NCBI GenBank assembly: GCA_030263715.1
Contig: SZPM01000011.1
Span: forward strand, 1 to 64,000
Length of the DNA: 64,000 nucleotides
Direction: 5' to 3'
Source: ATM1 sp003577165
GTDB lineage: Bacteria > Armatimonadota > Fimbriimonadia > Fimbriimonadales > ATM1
Shown: positions 41,749 to 50,088 of the stretch, piece after piece
How positions within the stretch are numbered: position 1 is the first letter of the stretch
Layout of the letters: every line of letters starts with the position of its first letter
Made by a program: the position numbers and the translations under genes
The notes under the pieces: model-generated
Seen by the model: only the letters and a program-made list of their open reading frames with translations
The model's database searches: none
Told to the model about the DNA's origin: nothing

Positions 41749-42507
41749 ATGAACCGGAAATCTGCCCCAGAAGAGCAAGAGACACTGACGCCGGGTGGCA
41801 TAGCCGTTCCCCCGCCGCTCCGAATTGAGTCGGCCGCCTTCACTGGCTCACTGGCAACTCTTTTCCACCTGGCCCGAGACGGGCGAATCGACCTGACCGG
41901 AGTGCCTCTTTCGCCTGTTTGCTCCGCATATCTTGAGTACATCCGGACGACGGAGCAACTGGACGTGGATGCAGCGGGCGCCGCTCTGTTGGCGCTCGCG
42001 TACCTGGTGGAGCGGAAGGCGTGGGCGCTCCTTCCGATCGCCGATCCCCCGCCACCTCAGGAACTACCGGAACTTCCGGAACCCACAGCCCACGAATTCG
42101 CATTCGCCGTCGACACGCTCGATGAGTGGCAGCGTGAGCGCGGCGACATCTTCTTCCGTGCCGCAGAAGCGGACGGAGTCTACGAACTCCCGTTCGACGT
42201 CGGGAAGGTTACGGCGGCCGATCTCGCTCGCGCCTTCGAGCGGATCATGGAGCGGGCCAGGCCAGTGGACGTGACTCCGCTCGCCAAGCCGCGGCCATCC
42301 CTGCAGGAAGTCATGGCGAGCGTGCTCGCGATTGCGAGAACTACGAGCGAGGCGCTCCCGCTCGAGGCTTTCCTTCCGGAGGATTACACGCGGCTGGATG
42401 CGGTGTTCGTGTTTCTCGCCGTCTTGGAGTTGCTCCGCATCGGGACTCTGACCGCAGAATTGGTCGAGGGTGACGTTCGGTTTGGGCTGAAGGGCGGGCA
42501 GAGATGA
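41749..42507 (+). CDS. scpA: Segregation and condensation protein A
   Basis: 252 residues from ATG 41749. The family pattern is visible in LFHLARDGRIDLTGVPLSPVCSAYLEYIRTTEQ, where the kleisin N-terminal domain binds SMC, and the C-terminal winged-helix ends with LLRIGTLTAELVEGDVRF. ScpA, the kleisin, bridges the SMC heads and ScpB to condense and separate chromosomes. The gene overlaps scpB by 4 bp (ATGA). SMC itself is not here. Confidence 0.92.
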   Translation: MNRKSAPEEQETLTPGGIAVPPPLRIESAAFTGSLATLFHLARDGRIDLTGVPLSPVCSAYLEYIRTTEQLDVDAAGAALLALAYLVERKAWALLPIADPPPPQELPELPEPTAHEFAFAVDTLDEWQRERGDIFFRAAEADGVYELPFDVGKVTAADLARAFERIMERARPVDVTPLAKPRPSLQEVMASVLAIARTTSEALPLEAFLPEDYTRLDAVFVFLAVLELLRIGTLTAELVEGDVRFGLKGGQR

Positions 42508-43031
42508 CGCGTACTCTCGAAGGCGCCATCGAGAGCGTGCTGTTCGTCGCCCAGTTGCCAGTGACCTTGGACGAACTCTGCGAGGTGACTTCTGCGAAGA
42601 AGTCCGAAGTGACGGAAGCCCTGGAGCGCATCGGCGCGCGCCTGCAAACAGGCAGCGGTCTTCAACTTGTCAGGATCGCCGGCGGCTATCAGTTGTGCAC
42701 GCGGCGCGAGTACGCGGACTCAGTCGCGAAGTACCTTAAGCCGCAGAAGCGGAAGTTGACGAGGTCCGCCCTCGAGGTGTTGGCAATTGTCGCGTATCGG
42801 CAACCGATTACGGGACTCGACATCCAGGTCATTCGAGGAGTGCAGAGCGAGCATGCGATTCGCACTCTCGTAGATCGAGGGCTCATTGCAGAGATTGGAA
42901 GAAAGAACTCTCCGGGGCGGCCAATTTTGTATGGCACAACCCAGGAGTTCCTCCACCACTTCAAACTCAACGACTTATCCGAACTTCCGCCCGTCGAAGG
43001 CGCGGAGGGCCTTCAAGAGATCGGGGCATGA
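42504..43031 (+). CDS. scpB: Segregation and condensation protein B
   Basis: 175 residues. Starts LEGAIESVLFVAQLPVTLDELCEVT and contains the signature LVRIAGGYQLCTRREYADSVAKYL and ALEVLAIVAYRQPITGLDIQVIRGVQ. It has two winged-helix domains and binds the ScpA linker as a dimer. It overlaps both neighbours by 4 bp (ATGA and ATGA). Confidence 0.95.
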   Translation: MTRTLEGAIESVLFVAQLPVTLDELCEVTSAKKSEVTEALERIGARLQTGSGLQLVRIAGGYQLCTRREYADSVAKYLKPQKRKLTRSALEVLAIVAYRQPITGLDIQVIRGVQSEHAIRTLVDRGLIAEIGRKNSPGRPILYGTTQEFLHHFKLNDLSELPPVEGAEGLQEIGA

Positions 43032-44182
43032 CGAAGCCGTTCGTCTCCCTCGCTCTCCTCTGCTCCGCCGTCTGCGGCTTTGCATCGAAGTTCCCCCTGA
43101 TTACAGCGAAGTCCGCCATTGTAATGGACGCTGAAACGGGCGCGGTTCTGTACGGCCTCAACGAGCGCGAAGCGCGGTATCCAGCGAGCACGACGAAAGT
43201 CATGACGGCGCTCCTGCTCATCGAGAAGTGTGAGCCGAGCGAGATGATCATGGCGCCGCATGACGTGGAGCAGATCGAAGCCTCCAGCCTCCACCTCGCA
43301 CCGTTCGAAAGGCTGTCTGCGGAAGACATGTTGTATGCGCTGATGTTGAGGAGCGCGAACGATGCGGCGCACGCGGTCGCCTGTCACATAGGAGGCAATG
43401 ACGAAGGATTCGCCAAACTGATGAACGGGCGTGCCGCACAAATCGGCTGCACCGACACCCATTTCACGAATCCCCACGGTCTGAAGGACCCGCTGCACAA
43501 GACTTCTGCTTACGATCTCGCGCTGATCACACGGGAGGCGATGAAGCACGAGCGATTTCGCTCTGCTGCCGGGTCGAAGAAGAAGTGGCTGATTCGCACG
43601 GGAAATCCTGCGGATCAATTGCTCGTCAGCAAAAACAAGTTTCTCGACGAGCCCGGCGCAGAGGGGGTCAAGACGGGGTGGACGATCCCAGCGGGCCGAT
43701 GCTTCGTCGGCTCGAAGTCTGTGGACGGTTGGAGGCTGATCGTCGTCGTGTTGGGATCCGAGGACTGGCTGCAGGACACCAAGGCTCTGTACGACTACGC
43801 GTTCTCGACGTTCCGGCGAGAAAAGGCGCTCTCGAAGGGAGATCGCGTAGGAGATGCGAGCGTGACTCGCGGATCGAAGGAGTTGGTTCGAGGCGTCGTA
43901 CGTCAGGACGTGACTGTGATCCTAGGAAGCAGTGGACCGCCGAATTTGCAGGTTACTTGGAACGAAGTTCACGCTCCCGTCGCGGCGGGCGAGATCATCG
44001 GCCGAGTTGTCGTTACCGATCCGGTCGCGGGGACGTCCGCGGAAGCGGATGTCGTTGCGGCGGAGGCCGTTGACGTGGAAGTTCCGATGACGAAGGGAGC
44101 GCTCATCCTGGCGGCGTTGCTCGGAATCGTGATTGTCGGAGCGCTCGCGATCGTCGCCGGGCGCAGAACGCGTCATGGGTGA
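43028..44182 (+). CDS. D-alanyl-D-alanine carboxypeptidase (peptidase S11)
   Basis: 384 residues with signal peptide (MTKPFVSLALLCSAVCGFA). The penicillin-binding motifs are present: Ser54-x-x-Lys57 (STTK), SAN (in LMLRSANDAAHA) and KTG (in EGVKTGWTIPAG). It trims the terminal D-Ala from peptidoglycan pentapeptides. A C-terminal ~110-residue domain is followed by a membrane helix (about 358-377) that anchors it to the inner membrane. The gene is in a tight run with scpB (4-bp overlap) and the pseudouridine synthase (8-bp overlap). Confidence 0.93.
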   Translation: MTKPFVSLALLCSAVCGFASKFPLITAKSAIVMDAETGAVLYGLNEREARYPASTTKVMTALLLIEKCEPSEMIMAPHDVEQIEASSLHLAPFERLSAEDMLYALMLRSANDAAHAVACHIGGNDEGFAKLMNGRAAQIGCTDTHFTNPHGLKDPLHKTSAYDLALITREAMKHERFRSAAGSKKKWLIRTGNPADQLLVSKNKFLDEPGAEGVKTGWTIPAGRCFVGSKSVDGWRLIVVVLGSEDWLQDTKALYDYAFSTFRREKALSKGDRVGDASVTRGSKELVRGVVRQDVTVILGSSGPPNLQVTWNEVHAPVAAGEIIGRVVVTDPVAGTSAEADVVAAEAVDVEVPMTKGALILAALLGIVIVGALAIVAGRRTRHG

Positions 44183-44927
44183 GCGACTCCAGAAGATACT
44201 GGCAACCGCTGGGGTCTGCAGTCGACGGGATGCCAAGCAACTCATCCGCGACGGCGTCGTGAAGGTGGACGGTTGCGTCGTCACAGACACGGGCTTTCGC
44301 GTCGACTCGCAAGATGCTGTCATCACGGTGAGAGGGAAGAGGGTGCGAACTCCTCGGATGATGTACGTGATGATGAACAAGCCGAAGGGGTACGTCACCA
44401 CGCTTTCCGATCCTCAGAGACGAAGGACGGTTGCCGAGTTGCTTCCGAGGACCCCGGAGCGGCTCAAGCCGGTCGGCCGCCTGGACTTCGCCTCGGAAGG
44501 GTTGCTGCTGTTCACCAATGACGGCGACCTGATCCAGCGCCTCACGCATCCCTCCTTCGGCGTCTGGAAGGTCTACCGCGTCGAGGTATTCGGGTCGCTT
44601 CCTGAGAAGTCGATCGCGAGGCTGGAGCGAGGCGTCGTCATCGAGGGAAGGAGGACGGCGCCGGCCCGCGTTCGCGTCTTTTCGCACGATCCGAAGAAGG
44701 GTCGAACGACGCTAGAAGTGTCTGTACACGAGGGGAGGAAGCACCAGGTGCGCAACATGCTGGCGGCAGTCGGAGCCACGGTGGTGAGTCTGCGAAGGAC
44801 GAAGGTGGGTCCGCTCACCCTCCGGGGGCTGGGGCCCGGCCAGTGCAGGGCTCTCACCCGGGAGGAGGTCGCCAGGCTGAAGCAGGCGACGGAAAACGCG
44901 CCGCGGCGACCGGCGGGGAACCGTTAG
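44175..44927 (+). CDS. Pseudouridine synthase, RsuA/RluB/E family
   Basis: 250 residues from ATG 44175 (MGERLQKILATAGVCSRRDAKQL). S4 RNA-binding domain first (about 1-60), then the catalytic domain with the key Asp in VGRLDFASEGLLLFTNDGDL. EGRKHQVRNMLAAVG is also conserved. It converts uridine to pseudouridine in ribosomal RNA. RsuA targets 16S, RluB 23S; by its length and position after scpAB it is most like RluB. I leave the symbol blank. It overlaps the upstream carboxypeptidase gene by 8 bp. Confidence 0.92.
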   Translation: MGERLQKILATAGVCSRRDAKQLIRDGVVKVDGCVVTDTGFRVDSQDAVITVRGKRVRTPRMMYVMMNKPKGYVTTLSDPQRRRTVAELLPRTPERLKPVGRLDFASEGLLLFTNDGDLIQRLTHPSFGVWKVYRVEVFGSLPEKSIARLERGVVIEGRRTAPARVRVFSHDPKKGRTTLEVSVHEGRKHQVRNMLAAVGATVVSLRRTKVGPLTLRGLGPGQCRALTREEVARLKQATENAPRRPAGNR

Positions 44928-44955
44928 CGCCGCTACCTTGTATAGTAGGTTTGTC

Positions 44956-45519
44956 ATGACTACAGGCAAGACCCTGGCAGTCCTTTCAGCGGCGGCCGCC
45001 GCCTGCCTCGCCATCGCGCTGGTCCCTCAGTCGAAGGATCACATCCCGGTTGGCGAGACCGCCCCTGCGTTTGAGCTGCAGGGCGCGGACGGGAAGCAGT
45101 ACGCGCTGAAAGACCTTACGGGCAAGCAGCCCGTCTTCGTCCTTTTCTGGAAGGAACGGTGTCCGCACAACGGGCGCGCATCGGCCCTTTACAACAACCT
45201 GTTCGCCGCCTACGCTGGAAAGGTCCAGTTCCTCGGCGTCGTCACATCGACCGTCGACGGAGCGAAGAAGTGGGCCGAGAGTTTCGGATTGAAGTATCCG
45301 CTGCTTTCGGACAGCACGCGCAGCGCGATCTCCGCATTCCAATTGAAGAAGTCCATCTGCGTCATCGAAATTGGGACTGACGGAAAGATCGCCGCTGTGT
45401 ATCCTGGATATGGCGCCGACTCACTCAATGCCCTCAATCAGGCTCTTGCCAAGGCTGCGGGCACGTCGGCCGTTCAAGTGGACCTCTCCTCAGCGCCGGG
45501 AGGCCTGACATGGGGGTGA
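44956..45519 (+). CDS. Redoxin-domain protein (AhpC/TSA or TlpA-like), exported
   Basis: 187 residues from MTTGKTLAVL (ATG 44956). A signal peptide/anchor leads into a peroxiredoxin-like fold: PVGETAPAFELQGADGKQYAL, VFVLFWKERCPHNGRASALYNNLF (peroxidatic-type Cys in a CPHN context) and the C-terminal strand VYPGYG. Only one Cys lies in this motif, so a two-Cys thioredoxin-like CxxC is absent. Likely a periplasmic thiol peroxidase-like or redox protein. A TATAGT box lies 9 nt before the ATG. Confidence 0.8.
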   Translation: MTTGKTLAVLSAAAAACLAIALVPQSKDHIPVGETAPAFELQGADGKQYALKDLTGKQPVFVLFWKERCPHNGRASALYNNLFAAYAGKVQFLGVVTSTVDGAKKWAESFGLKYPLLSDSTRSAISAFQLKKSICVIEIGTDGKIAAVYPGYGADSLNALNQALAKAAGTSAVQVDLSSAPGGLTWG

Positions 45520-45534
45520 GCGTTCTAAGCAAGT

Positions 45535-45552
45535 GCTTCCTGGTCAGGAAGC
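45535..45552. repeat. 18-bp palindrome after the redoxin gene
   Basis: GCTTCCTGGTCAGGAAGC, an 8-bp inverted repeat with a two-base centre, 15 bp after the redoxin stop. It could be part of a transcription-end structure or a protein-binding site. Confidence 0.4.
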
Positions 45553-45564
45553 GATGTGGTTGAA

Positions 45565-45595
45565 GGCTCGCTGCTTGCGAGCCTTTCTCCTTTTT
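45565..45595 (+). terminator. Intrinsic terminator of the scp-redoxin run
   Basis: GGCTCGC-TGCTT-GCGAGCC (45565-45583) followed by TTTCTCCTTTTT. Perfect 7-bp stem, five-base loop and a clear T-tract in the right order, 45 bp after the redoxin stop. Confidence 0.9.
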
Positions 45596-45625
45596 GTCTG
45601 AAGTCGCCGTACCGTTGGGCTCGCG

Positions 45626-47101
45626 CTAAGGGCTGTCCGCATTCCGGGATGTGAACCGGAACAGGATGGACGCAACTAACGCGAGCAGCGCAACCCAGCG
45701 CGCGATCTCATGGATCAGCGGCAAAACGCGTGACGGCTGTCCGAGGACAACGTCGGCTCGCGCGATCGCCGGCTGGTCCGGTTCCGTTTGTGCGACGATG
45801 CGTCCGAGCGCATCGATGACGACGCTGCGACCCAAAGGCGAACTGCGAACAAGTGGGAGCCGATTCTCGACGGCGCGCAGCACAGCCGCCGCCTCGAGGT
45901 TTCCGATAGCGCCGGTTCCGTGATACCAGTCATCCATGCTGATGACCGCGAGGAGATTTGCGCCATCGGCCGCATGATGGCGAGCAACTTCCTCGAAAAG
46001 GGCCTCGAAGCAAACGAGCCCGCCGACACGGAGTTTCCCGATCGTAAGCGTCTTTGGTTCCGTCGCTGCGATCAGATCGCCACTCGGGATGTTGAAACTG
46101 TCGACAAATCCCAAACTGTCTCGGAATGGGACGTACTCGCCGAAGATGACGAGCCGGACCTTGTCCGCGTACTGCCATGTCTTCCCATCCCAAGCGTAAA
46201 GGCTCTGATACGAGCCAACTTCGGCATGGCGTTGTGCGCCGACGAGGACGGGGGTGCTGCCGGACACTTCAAAGGGAAGCACCGGAGCCTTCTCGCCGTA
46301 CGCAGTACCGATTCCTTCGGGAAGCACGATCAAATCGCGATGGGACGCTTCCCCCACCCGGAGCAGATCAGGAACGGACTCCGACAGTCTGCGCATCTGC
46401 TCATCTTTTGGCAAGTAAGCCAGGTCCACTCCGGGCTGTGCAGCGATCACATTCGCCGTCGGACCAGAGGGGGGGGCGAGGAACGACAGGATCGAGGCAA
46501 CCGCCACTCCAACACCGACAAGCACGTATCGCCGCGTTGTCTTGGCGGCCTCCGCTTTCATCATCATCGCTGCGATGACGTTGATCCAGCAGATCCAAGC
46601 CGAGAGCATGTAGGGCCCGAACCACCACGCGGGCTGCAGCAAGGGGGGCAAGGGAACAAGGGCCGACGCGGACAACGCCCATGGGAAATAGAGGTACGGA
46701 ATCATGGAGCGGAACGCCTCGACGCCCGCCCACACCAAGGGGATCGCCCAGTACGCTTTGACGGCGATGAGTTTCTGACTCGCGTAGGCGAAGAGTCCGA
46801 AGTAAAGGGCGAAGAGAGCGACGACGATCAGCCAAGGGACCGAACCGAGCCACGGAGAGTGAGTCCACTTCGTCACAAATTGCGCGAGCCAGAAGATGTT
46901 CACCGATCCGAAGCCAAGTCCGTAAAGGTAGCCCCGCGCGAACGCGGCCCTGCCGCTCGCTCCATCCAAACCGAGCAAGAGCGGCACAAGGCTTACGAAG
47001 CAGAGGAGAAACAGATTGAATGGCGGGAGGGCCAGCGCGCCAAGAACCCCGCCGAGAAACGGGAAGCCGATCGCGCGAAGACGTCCGCCCTTCTTAGCCA
47101 A
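45626..47101 (-). CDS. lnt: Apolipoprotein N-acyltransferase
   Basis: 491 residues. Six or so membrane helices in the N-terminal half are followed by a nitrilase-like domain outside the membrane. The catalytic triad Glu-Lys-Cys can be seen as VLPEGIGTAYGEK (Glu), ADKVRLVIFGEYVP (Lys) and GGLVCFEALFEEV (Cys). It adds the third acyl chain to the N-terminal Cys of lipoproteins, which fits the lipoproteins in this window. The start is a TTG at 47101 that overlaps the previous stop as TTGGCTAA. An ATG further upstream would be antisense-like leader. Confidence 0.93.
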   Translation of the reverse strand: MAKKGGRLRAIGFPFLGGVLGALALPPFNLFLLCFVSLVPLLLGLDGASGRAAFARGYLYGLGFGSVNIFWLAQFVTKWTHSPWLGSVPWLIVVALFALYFGLFAYASQKLIAVKAYWAIPLVWAGVEAFRSMIPYLYFPWALSASALVPLPPLLQPAWWFGPYMLSAWICWINVIAAMMMKAEAAKTTRRYVLVGVGVAVASILSFLAPPSGPTANVIAAQPGVDLAYLPKDEQMRRLSESVPDLLRVGEASHRDLIVLPEGIGTAYGEKAPVLPFEVSGSTPVLVGAQRHAEVGSYQSLYAWDGKTWQYADKVRLVIFGEYVPFRDSLGFVDSFNIPSGDLIAATEPKTLTIGKLRVGGLVCFEALFEEVARHHAADGANLLAVISMDDWYHGTGAIGNLEAAAVLRAVENRLPLVRSSPLGRSVVIDALGRIVAQTEPDQPAIARADVVLGQPSRVLPLIHEIARWVALLALVASILFRFTSRNADSP

Positions 47102-47732
47102 GGCCCGCCGCTTCCGAAGGAACTGCCTCGAGGTGTTCCACGTCGTTGAATCGGACCAGGCGGCGCCTGCCGTTGTCGTCGATTTCGATCTCCGTAACGC
47201 TGCAGTTCGGAACGCGGATGCACGCGGCAGTCTTTGGAGTGCCGTGCAAGAGAGCCGCACACATCGCTGCAATCACGCCTCCATGTGCGACGATCGCAAT
47301 GGAGCCTTCGCGGTGAGCATCTAGGAGGTCGAAGAGAAAGTGGCTGGCCCGCATGAACACCTCGATCCCTGACTCTCCGCCTGGCGGCGAATGAAGTGAG
47401 GGATCTTGCCGATAGGCTTTCCATTCTCCGGGGTGCGTCCTCTCGGCGTCGTCGGCCGTGATGCCCTCCCATTCGCCGTAGTCCCTCTCGCGGAGACGGG
47501 TGTCCACCTTCGGCTGGAGGTTCGTCAGCGCCCCGAGGGTGGCCGCGGTTTGGAGGCAGCGGCCGAGGTCGCTCGAGTAGATGTCCGTGAGGCCGAGGGA
47601 TGCCAGATGCTCGGCCAGGCATTGGCTTTGGAGCGCACCTACTGCGTCGAGGGGGGAGTCGCCTTGTCCCTGGTTTCGCCCTTCCTGATTCCAGACGGTT
47701 CGCCCGTGACGGGCCAGGTAGAGGCGGAGCAT
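47094..47732 (-). CDS. Histidine phosphatase superfamily protein
   Basis: 212 residues from ATG 47732 (MLRLYLARHGRTVW). The catalytic RHGRT motif is at about 9-13, the second His in AIVAHGGVIA and the Glu in LRERDYGEWEG. This branch includes alpha-ribazole phosphatases and broad-range phosphoglycerate mutase-like enzymes; the substrate cannot be fixed. Its 3' end overlaps the lnt start by 8 bp, and its start is 8 bp before the end of the Clp1-like gene's... neighbouring frame, so the three genes form one leftward run. Confidence 0.88.
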   Translation of the reverse strand: MLRLYLARHGRTVWNQEGRNQGQGDSPLDAVGALQSQCLAEHLASLGLTDIYSSDLGRCLQTAATLGALTNLQPKVDTRLRERDYGEWEGITADDAERTHPGEWKAYRQDPSLHSPPGGESGIEVFMRASHFLFDLLDAHREGSIAIVAHGGVIAAMCAALLHGTPKTAACIRVPNCSVTEIEIDDNGRRRLVRFNDVEHLEAVPSEAAGLG

Positions 47733-47739
47733 GGCGGGT

Positions 47740-48693
47740 TTATACCTGCCAGGGTTTGAGTTCACCGATCGGCTGGAAGCCCTCGCCGAGCCTGGTCCGA
47801 CCGAGCCGAACCCTGTGAACTGGAAGCGGCGCCTCAGCGGGGGATCGCAGAATCAGCGCGCCCCGATCGAAGTCGATTCGGACGAGAAGGCCGAGCGCGA
47901 AGCAGGTGCCCATGCGGTCCTCGAGTCCGCACACGATCCCTGCGAAGTCCTGCGGGTCGCAGGTGACGAGGGTGGCGCATGCGAAGTGGCGAAGCGCCAA
48001 TGAGACGGTTTCGTCCCCCGGCCATCCGGGTGTTACGACGTACAACACGTTGTGGGCGACCTCTGCGTAGTGCGCGGAGATGAAGCCCAGGTCGCGAAGT
48101 TCCGCGAGTTCGGTCGGCTCCAGGGGCAGGCCGCTTCCGAACCGCGCGCCCATGACGCTGATCCCTTCGAGAGAGACCTCATGCGTCTGCGAGCCTTCGA
48201 AGGCCGTCGCCCAGGCTGCCTTCTGGCGCACGGAAAGACCAGCCTTGCTCCTGAGCGGCGCGGTGTCCGGTTCGAGGCTTTGCACCTCGCAGCCGGGCTT
48301 CAATTGGAGGAGGCTCTGCGGCTCCTGAATGCCGATAGCGATGCACGAGGTGGGCTCCAGCACGTTGGCGACGGCCCGCGAGACGTGCACGTGAAGGGAG
48401 GTTGGAGTCTGTACGGGCCACTCGACGACGAGGTCGACGTCTCTAGCCTGGTCGGCAGCCCAGGCGAGCGCCTCCATCGCGGCGAGCGGGTCCTGGGAAG
48501 GAGTGAGGGAGCCGATGAAGCGGAACCCCATCGGGGCCATGCCCGGCCCGTAGAGTGAGGCGCATCCGGGGGGGTTGGGGGACTGGCGGGCTGGGTCGAG
48601 GTTTAGGAACCAGGCGCCCTGGCGGCAGCGTTCCGAGGCCACGGCGGTCTTGCCGGTCTGGCTCGGTCCGATGATGAGGGTGCGCCGGCCCAT
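47740..48693 (-). CDS. Clp1/Grc3-like P-loop protein (polynucleotide 5'-kinase family)
   Basis: 317 residues from ATG 48693 (MGRRTLIIGPSQTGKTAV). An upstream TTG at 48705 is also in frame. The P-loop GPSQTGKT is at about 9-16. Next comes FLNLDPARQSPNPPGCASLYGP, which follows the DxDxGQxxxxPPGxxS pattern of the Clp1/Grc3 polynucleotide 5'-kinase family, with Arg in place of the Gly before Gln. A beta-rich C-terminal domain of ~120 residues ends in the usual RVRLGRTRL-type strands. Kinase activity on RNA or DNA 5'-OH ends is inferred. It is the first gene of a leftward run with the phosphatase and lnt. Confidence 0.75.
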   Translation of the reverse strand: MGRRTLIIGPSQTGKTAVASERCRQGAWFLNLDPARQSPNPPGCASLYGPGMAPMGFRFIGSLTPSQDPLAAMEALAWAADQARDVDLVVEWPVQTPTSLHVHVSRAVANVLEPTSCIAIGIQEPQSLLQLKPGCEVQSLEPDTAPLRSKAGLSVRQKAAWATAFEGSQTHEVSLEGISVMGARFGSGLPLEPTELAELRDLGFISAHYAEVAHNVLYVVTPGWPGDETVSLALRHFACATLVTCDPQDFAGIVCGLEDRMGTCFALGLLVRIDFDRGALILRSPAEAPLPVHRVRLGRTRLGEGFQPIGELKPWQV

Positions 48694-48723
48694 GGGCTCA
48701 CTCAAGTACGGGGAGATTCAAGT

Positions 48724-48800
48724 TGGTCGGGGCGGGCAGATTTGAACTGCCGACCTCTGCGTCCCGAACGCAGCGCTCTACCAGGCTGAGCCACGCCCCG
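48724..48800 (-). tRNA. tRNA-Pro (anticodon CGG)
   Basis: 77 nt including an encoded CCA. Acceptor CGGGGCG/CGCCCCG with A discriminator; anticodon arm CTGCG-TTCGGGA-CGCAG gives CGG; T-arm GGCAG-TTCAAAT-CTGCC. An 18-bp gap separates it from the Clp1-like start and 25 bp from the small basic gene. Confidence 0.97.
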
Positions 48801-48825
48801 ACGACCGGCGGATTATACCGACGGC

Positions 48826-48996
48826 CTATTCGGCTACCGGCTCTTCCTTCTTCTTGGTCGCCCTCTTCTTGGGTTTCTCCGGTGCGGTCGGAGCCTGCTC
48901 GGAAGGCAGGATGAAAACCGACTTTTGCCGGCCTTTCAGTCGCTGTTGGATCGTGCGGCGGCGCTTCGGTTTACGGTCGTTGCGTTCGATTCCCAT
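48826..48996 (-). CDS. Short, very basic protein of unknown function
   Basis: 56 residues from an ATG at 48996 with AAGGA about 10 nt upstream. The start MGIERNDRKPKRRRTIQQRL and the end KPKKRATKKKEEPVAE are Lys/Arg-rich, with a small hydrophobic middle (SVFILPSEQ). Third codon positions are GC-rich, as in real genes here. It may bind nucleic acid or the ribosome. It is too short to be found by ordinary length cutoffs. It sits between the tRNA-Pro gene and the moxR promoter region, read leftward toward the tRNA. Confidence 0.55.
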   Translation of the reverse strand: MGIERNDRKPKRRRTIQQRLKGRQKSVFILPSEQAPTAPEKPKKRATKKKEEPVAE

Positions 48997-49054
48997 TGGC
49001 GTGGCGTCCTTGATTGCGGCGGCGAGGATACCCGAAGGCGGTGGACGCTCCCGC

Positions 49055-49060
49055 TATACT
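49055..49060 (+). promoter_or_regulatory. Candidate -10 element of the moxR operon
   Basis: TATACT, followed by a 70-bp leader to the TTG start at 49138. No convincing -35 box; the sequence before it also holds the 5' end of the divergent small gene. Confidence 0.35.
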
Positions 49061-49137
49061 GGGAGAAGGACGGATGCGGGGGAACGAATCTGAACCCGCA
49101 TACGTTCAAAACATACATCTTTTGTCAGAGGTGAAAT

Positions 49138-50088
49138 TTGGGTCCTCATGAAGTGTCCAGCCGCGCCAAGCAGATGGCCGCGGAGGTTCAGCGCGTCATC
49201 CTTGGGAAGCCGGAAACGATCGAGCGGGCGATTCTGGCGCTCCTTTGCAACGGCCACATCCTCCTGGAGGACATCCCCGGCGTAGGCAAGACCACTCTGT
49301 CGAAGGCGCTGGCCCGTACCATCGGCGGCGAGTTTCGGCGGATCCAGTTCACTCCCGACCTTCTCCCAGCAGACATTACAGGGACGAGCGTCTTCAATCA
49401 GAAAACGATGGAGTTCGTATTCCGGGAGGGGCCGATCTTCGGCAACGTGGTGCTCGCGGATGAAATCAACCGCGCTACTCCGAAGACGCAGGCGGCGCTT
49501 CTGGAGGCCATGGAAGAGAGGCAGGTCACGACGGACGGCACTACAAGGAAACTGCCCGATCCTTTCTTCGTCATCGCGACCCAGAACAACGTCGAATTGA
49601 CCGGAACCTATCCGCTTCCGGAAGCTCAGTTGGACCGGTTCTTTGCGAAACTGTCCATCGGATATCCAGATCGGGCGACGGAAATCGAAATCCTGAAGTC
49701 TCAGCAAACTCAGCATCCGATCGAGGCAGTGCAGCAGGTCGTATCGCCGCACGAGCTCAAGGAGATGCAAGGCGCCGTTCGAGAGATCTACGTTCACGAC
49801 TCGATTCGCGATTACATCGTTTCGATTGTGTCTGCGACTCGCGAAACGAACCAGATCCTCCTGGGAGCCAGCCCGCGTGGTTCGCTGCTTTTGATGCAAG
49901 CGGCCCAGGCTCATGCAGCGTTCCATGGCAAGGAGTTCGTGAGGCCGGACGATGTGAAGATGATGGCTTCGTCGGTGCTTGCCCACCGCGTGATTCCGAG
50001 GGCCGATCTTCGTTCGCGCGGCGTAGAGGTCGACGAACTCATCGAAACGCTCGTTGACGGAGTGCGCGCTCCAGTTCCGGTCGCATAG
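49138..50088 (+). CDS. MoxR-type AAA+ ATPase
   Basis: 316 residues, TTG start with AGAGGTG four bases upstream. Walker A EDIPGVGKTTLSKAL is at about 43-57, Walker B VVLADEINRATPKTQAALLEAMEE, sensor FFVIATQNNVE. MoxR proteins are chaperone-like ATPases that act on von Willebrand or DUF58 partners. The gene abuts the DUF58 gene (0 bp) and then a transglutaminase, the widespread MoxR-DUF58-transglutaminase set, probably involved in envelope assembly or stress. Confidence 0.93.
   Translation: MGPHEVSSRAKQMAAEVQRVILGKPETIERAILALLCNGHILLEDIPGVGKTTLSKALARTIGGEFRRIQFTPDLLPADITGTSVFNQKTMEFVFREGPIFGNVVLADEINRATPKTQAALLEAMEERQVTTDGTTRKLPDPFFVIATQNNVELTGTYPLPEAQLDRFFAKLSIGYPDRATEIEILKSQQTQHPIEAVQQVVSPHELKEMQGAVREIYVHDSIRDYIVSIVSATRETNQILLGASPRGSLLLMQAAQAHAAFHGKEFVRPDDVKMMASSVLAHRVIPRADLRSRGVEVDELIETLVDGVRAPVPVA

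Noticed and set aside
48723..48914. Open frame on the plus strand encoding a GRFELPTSASRTQRS-like peptide
   Set aside because: It is the reverse strand of tRNA-Pro, a well-known false translation.
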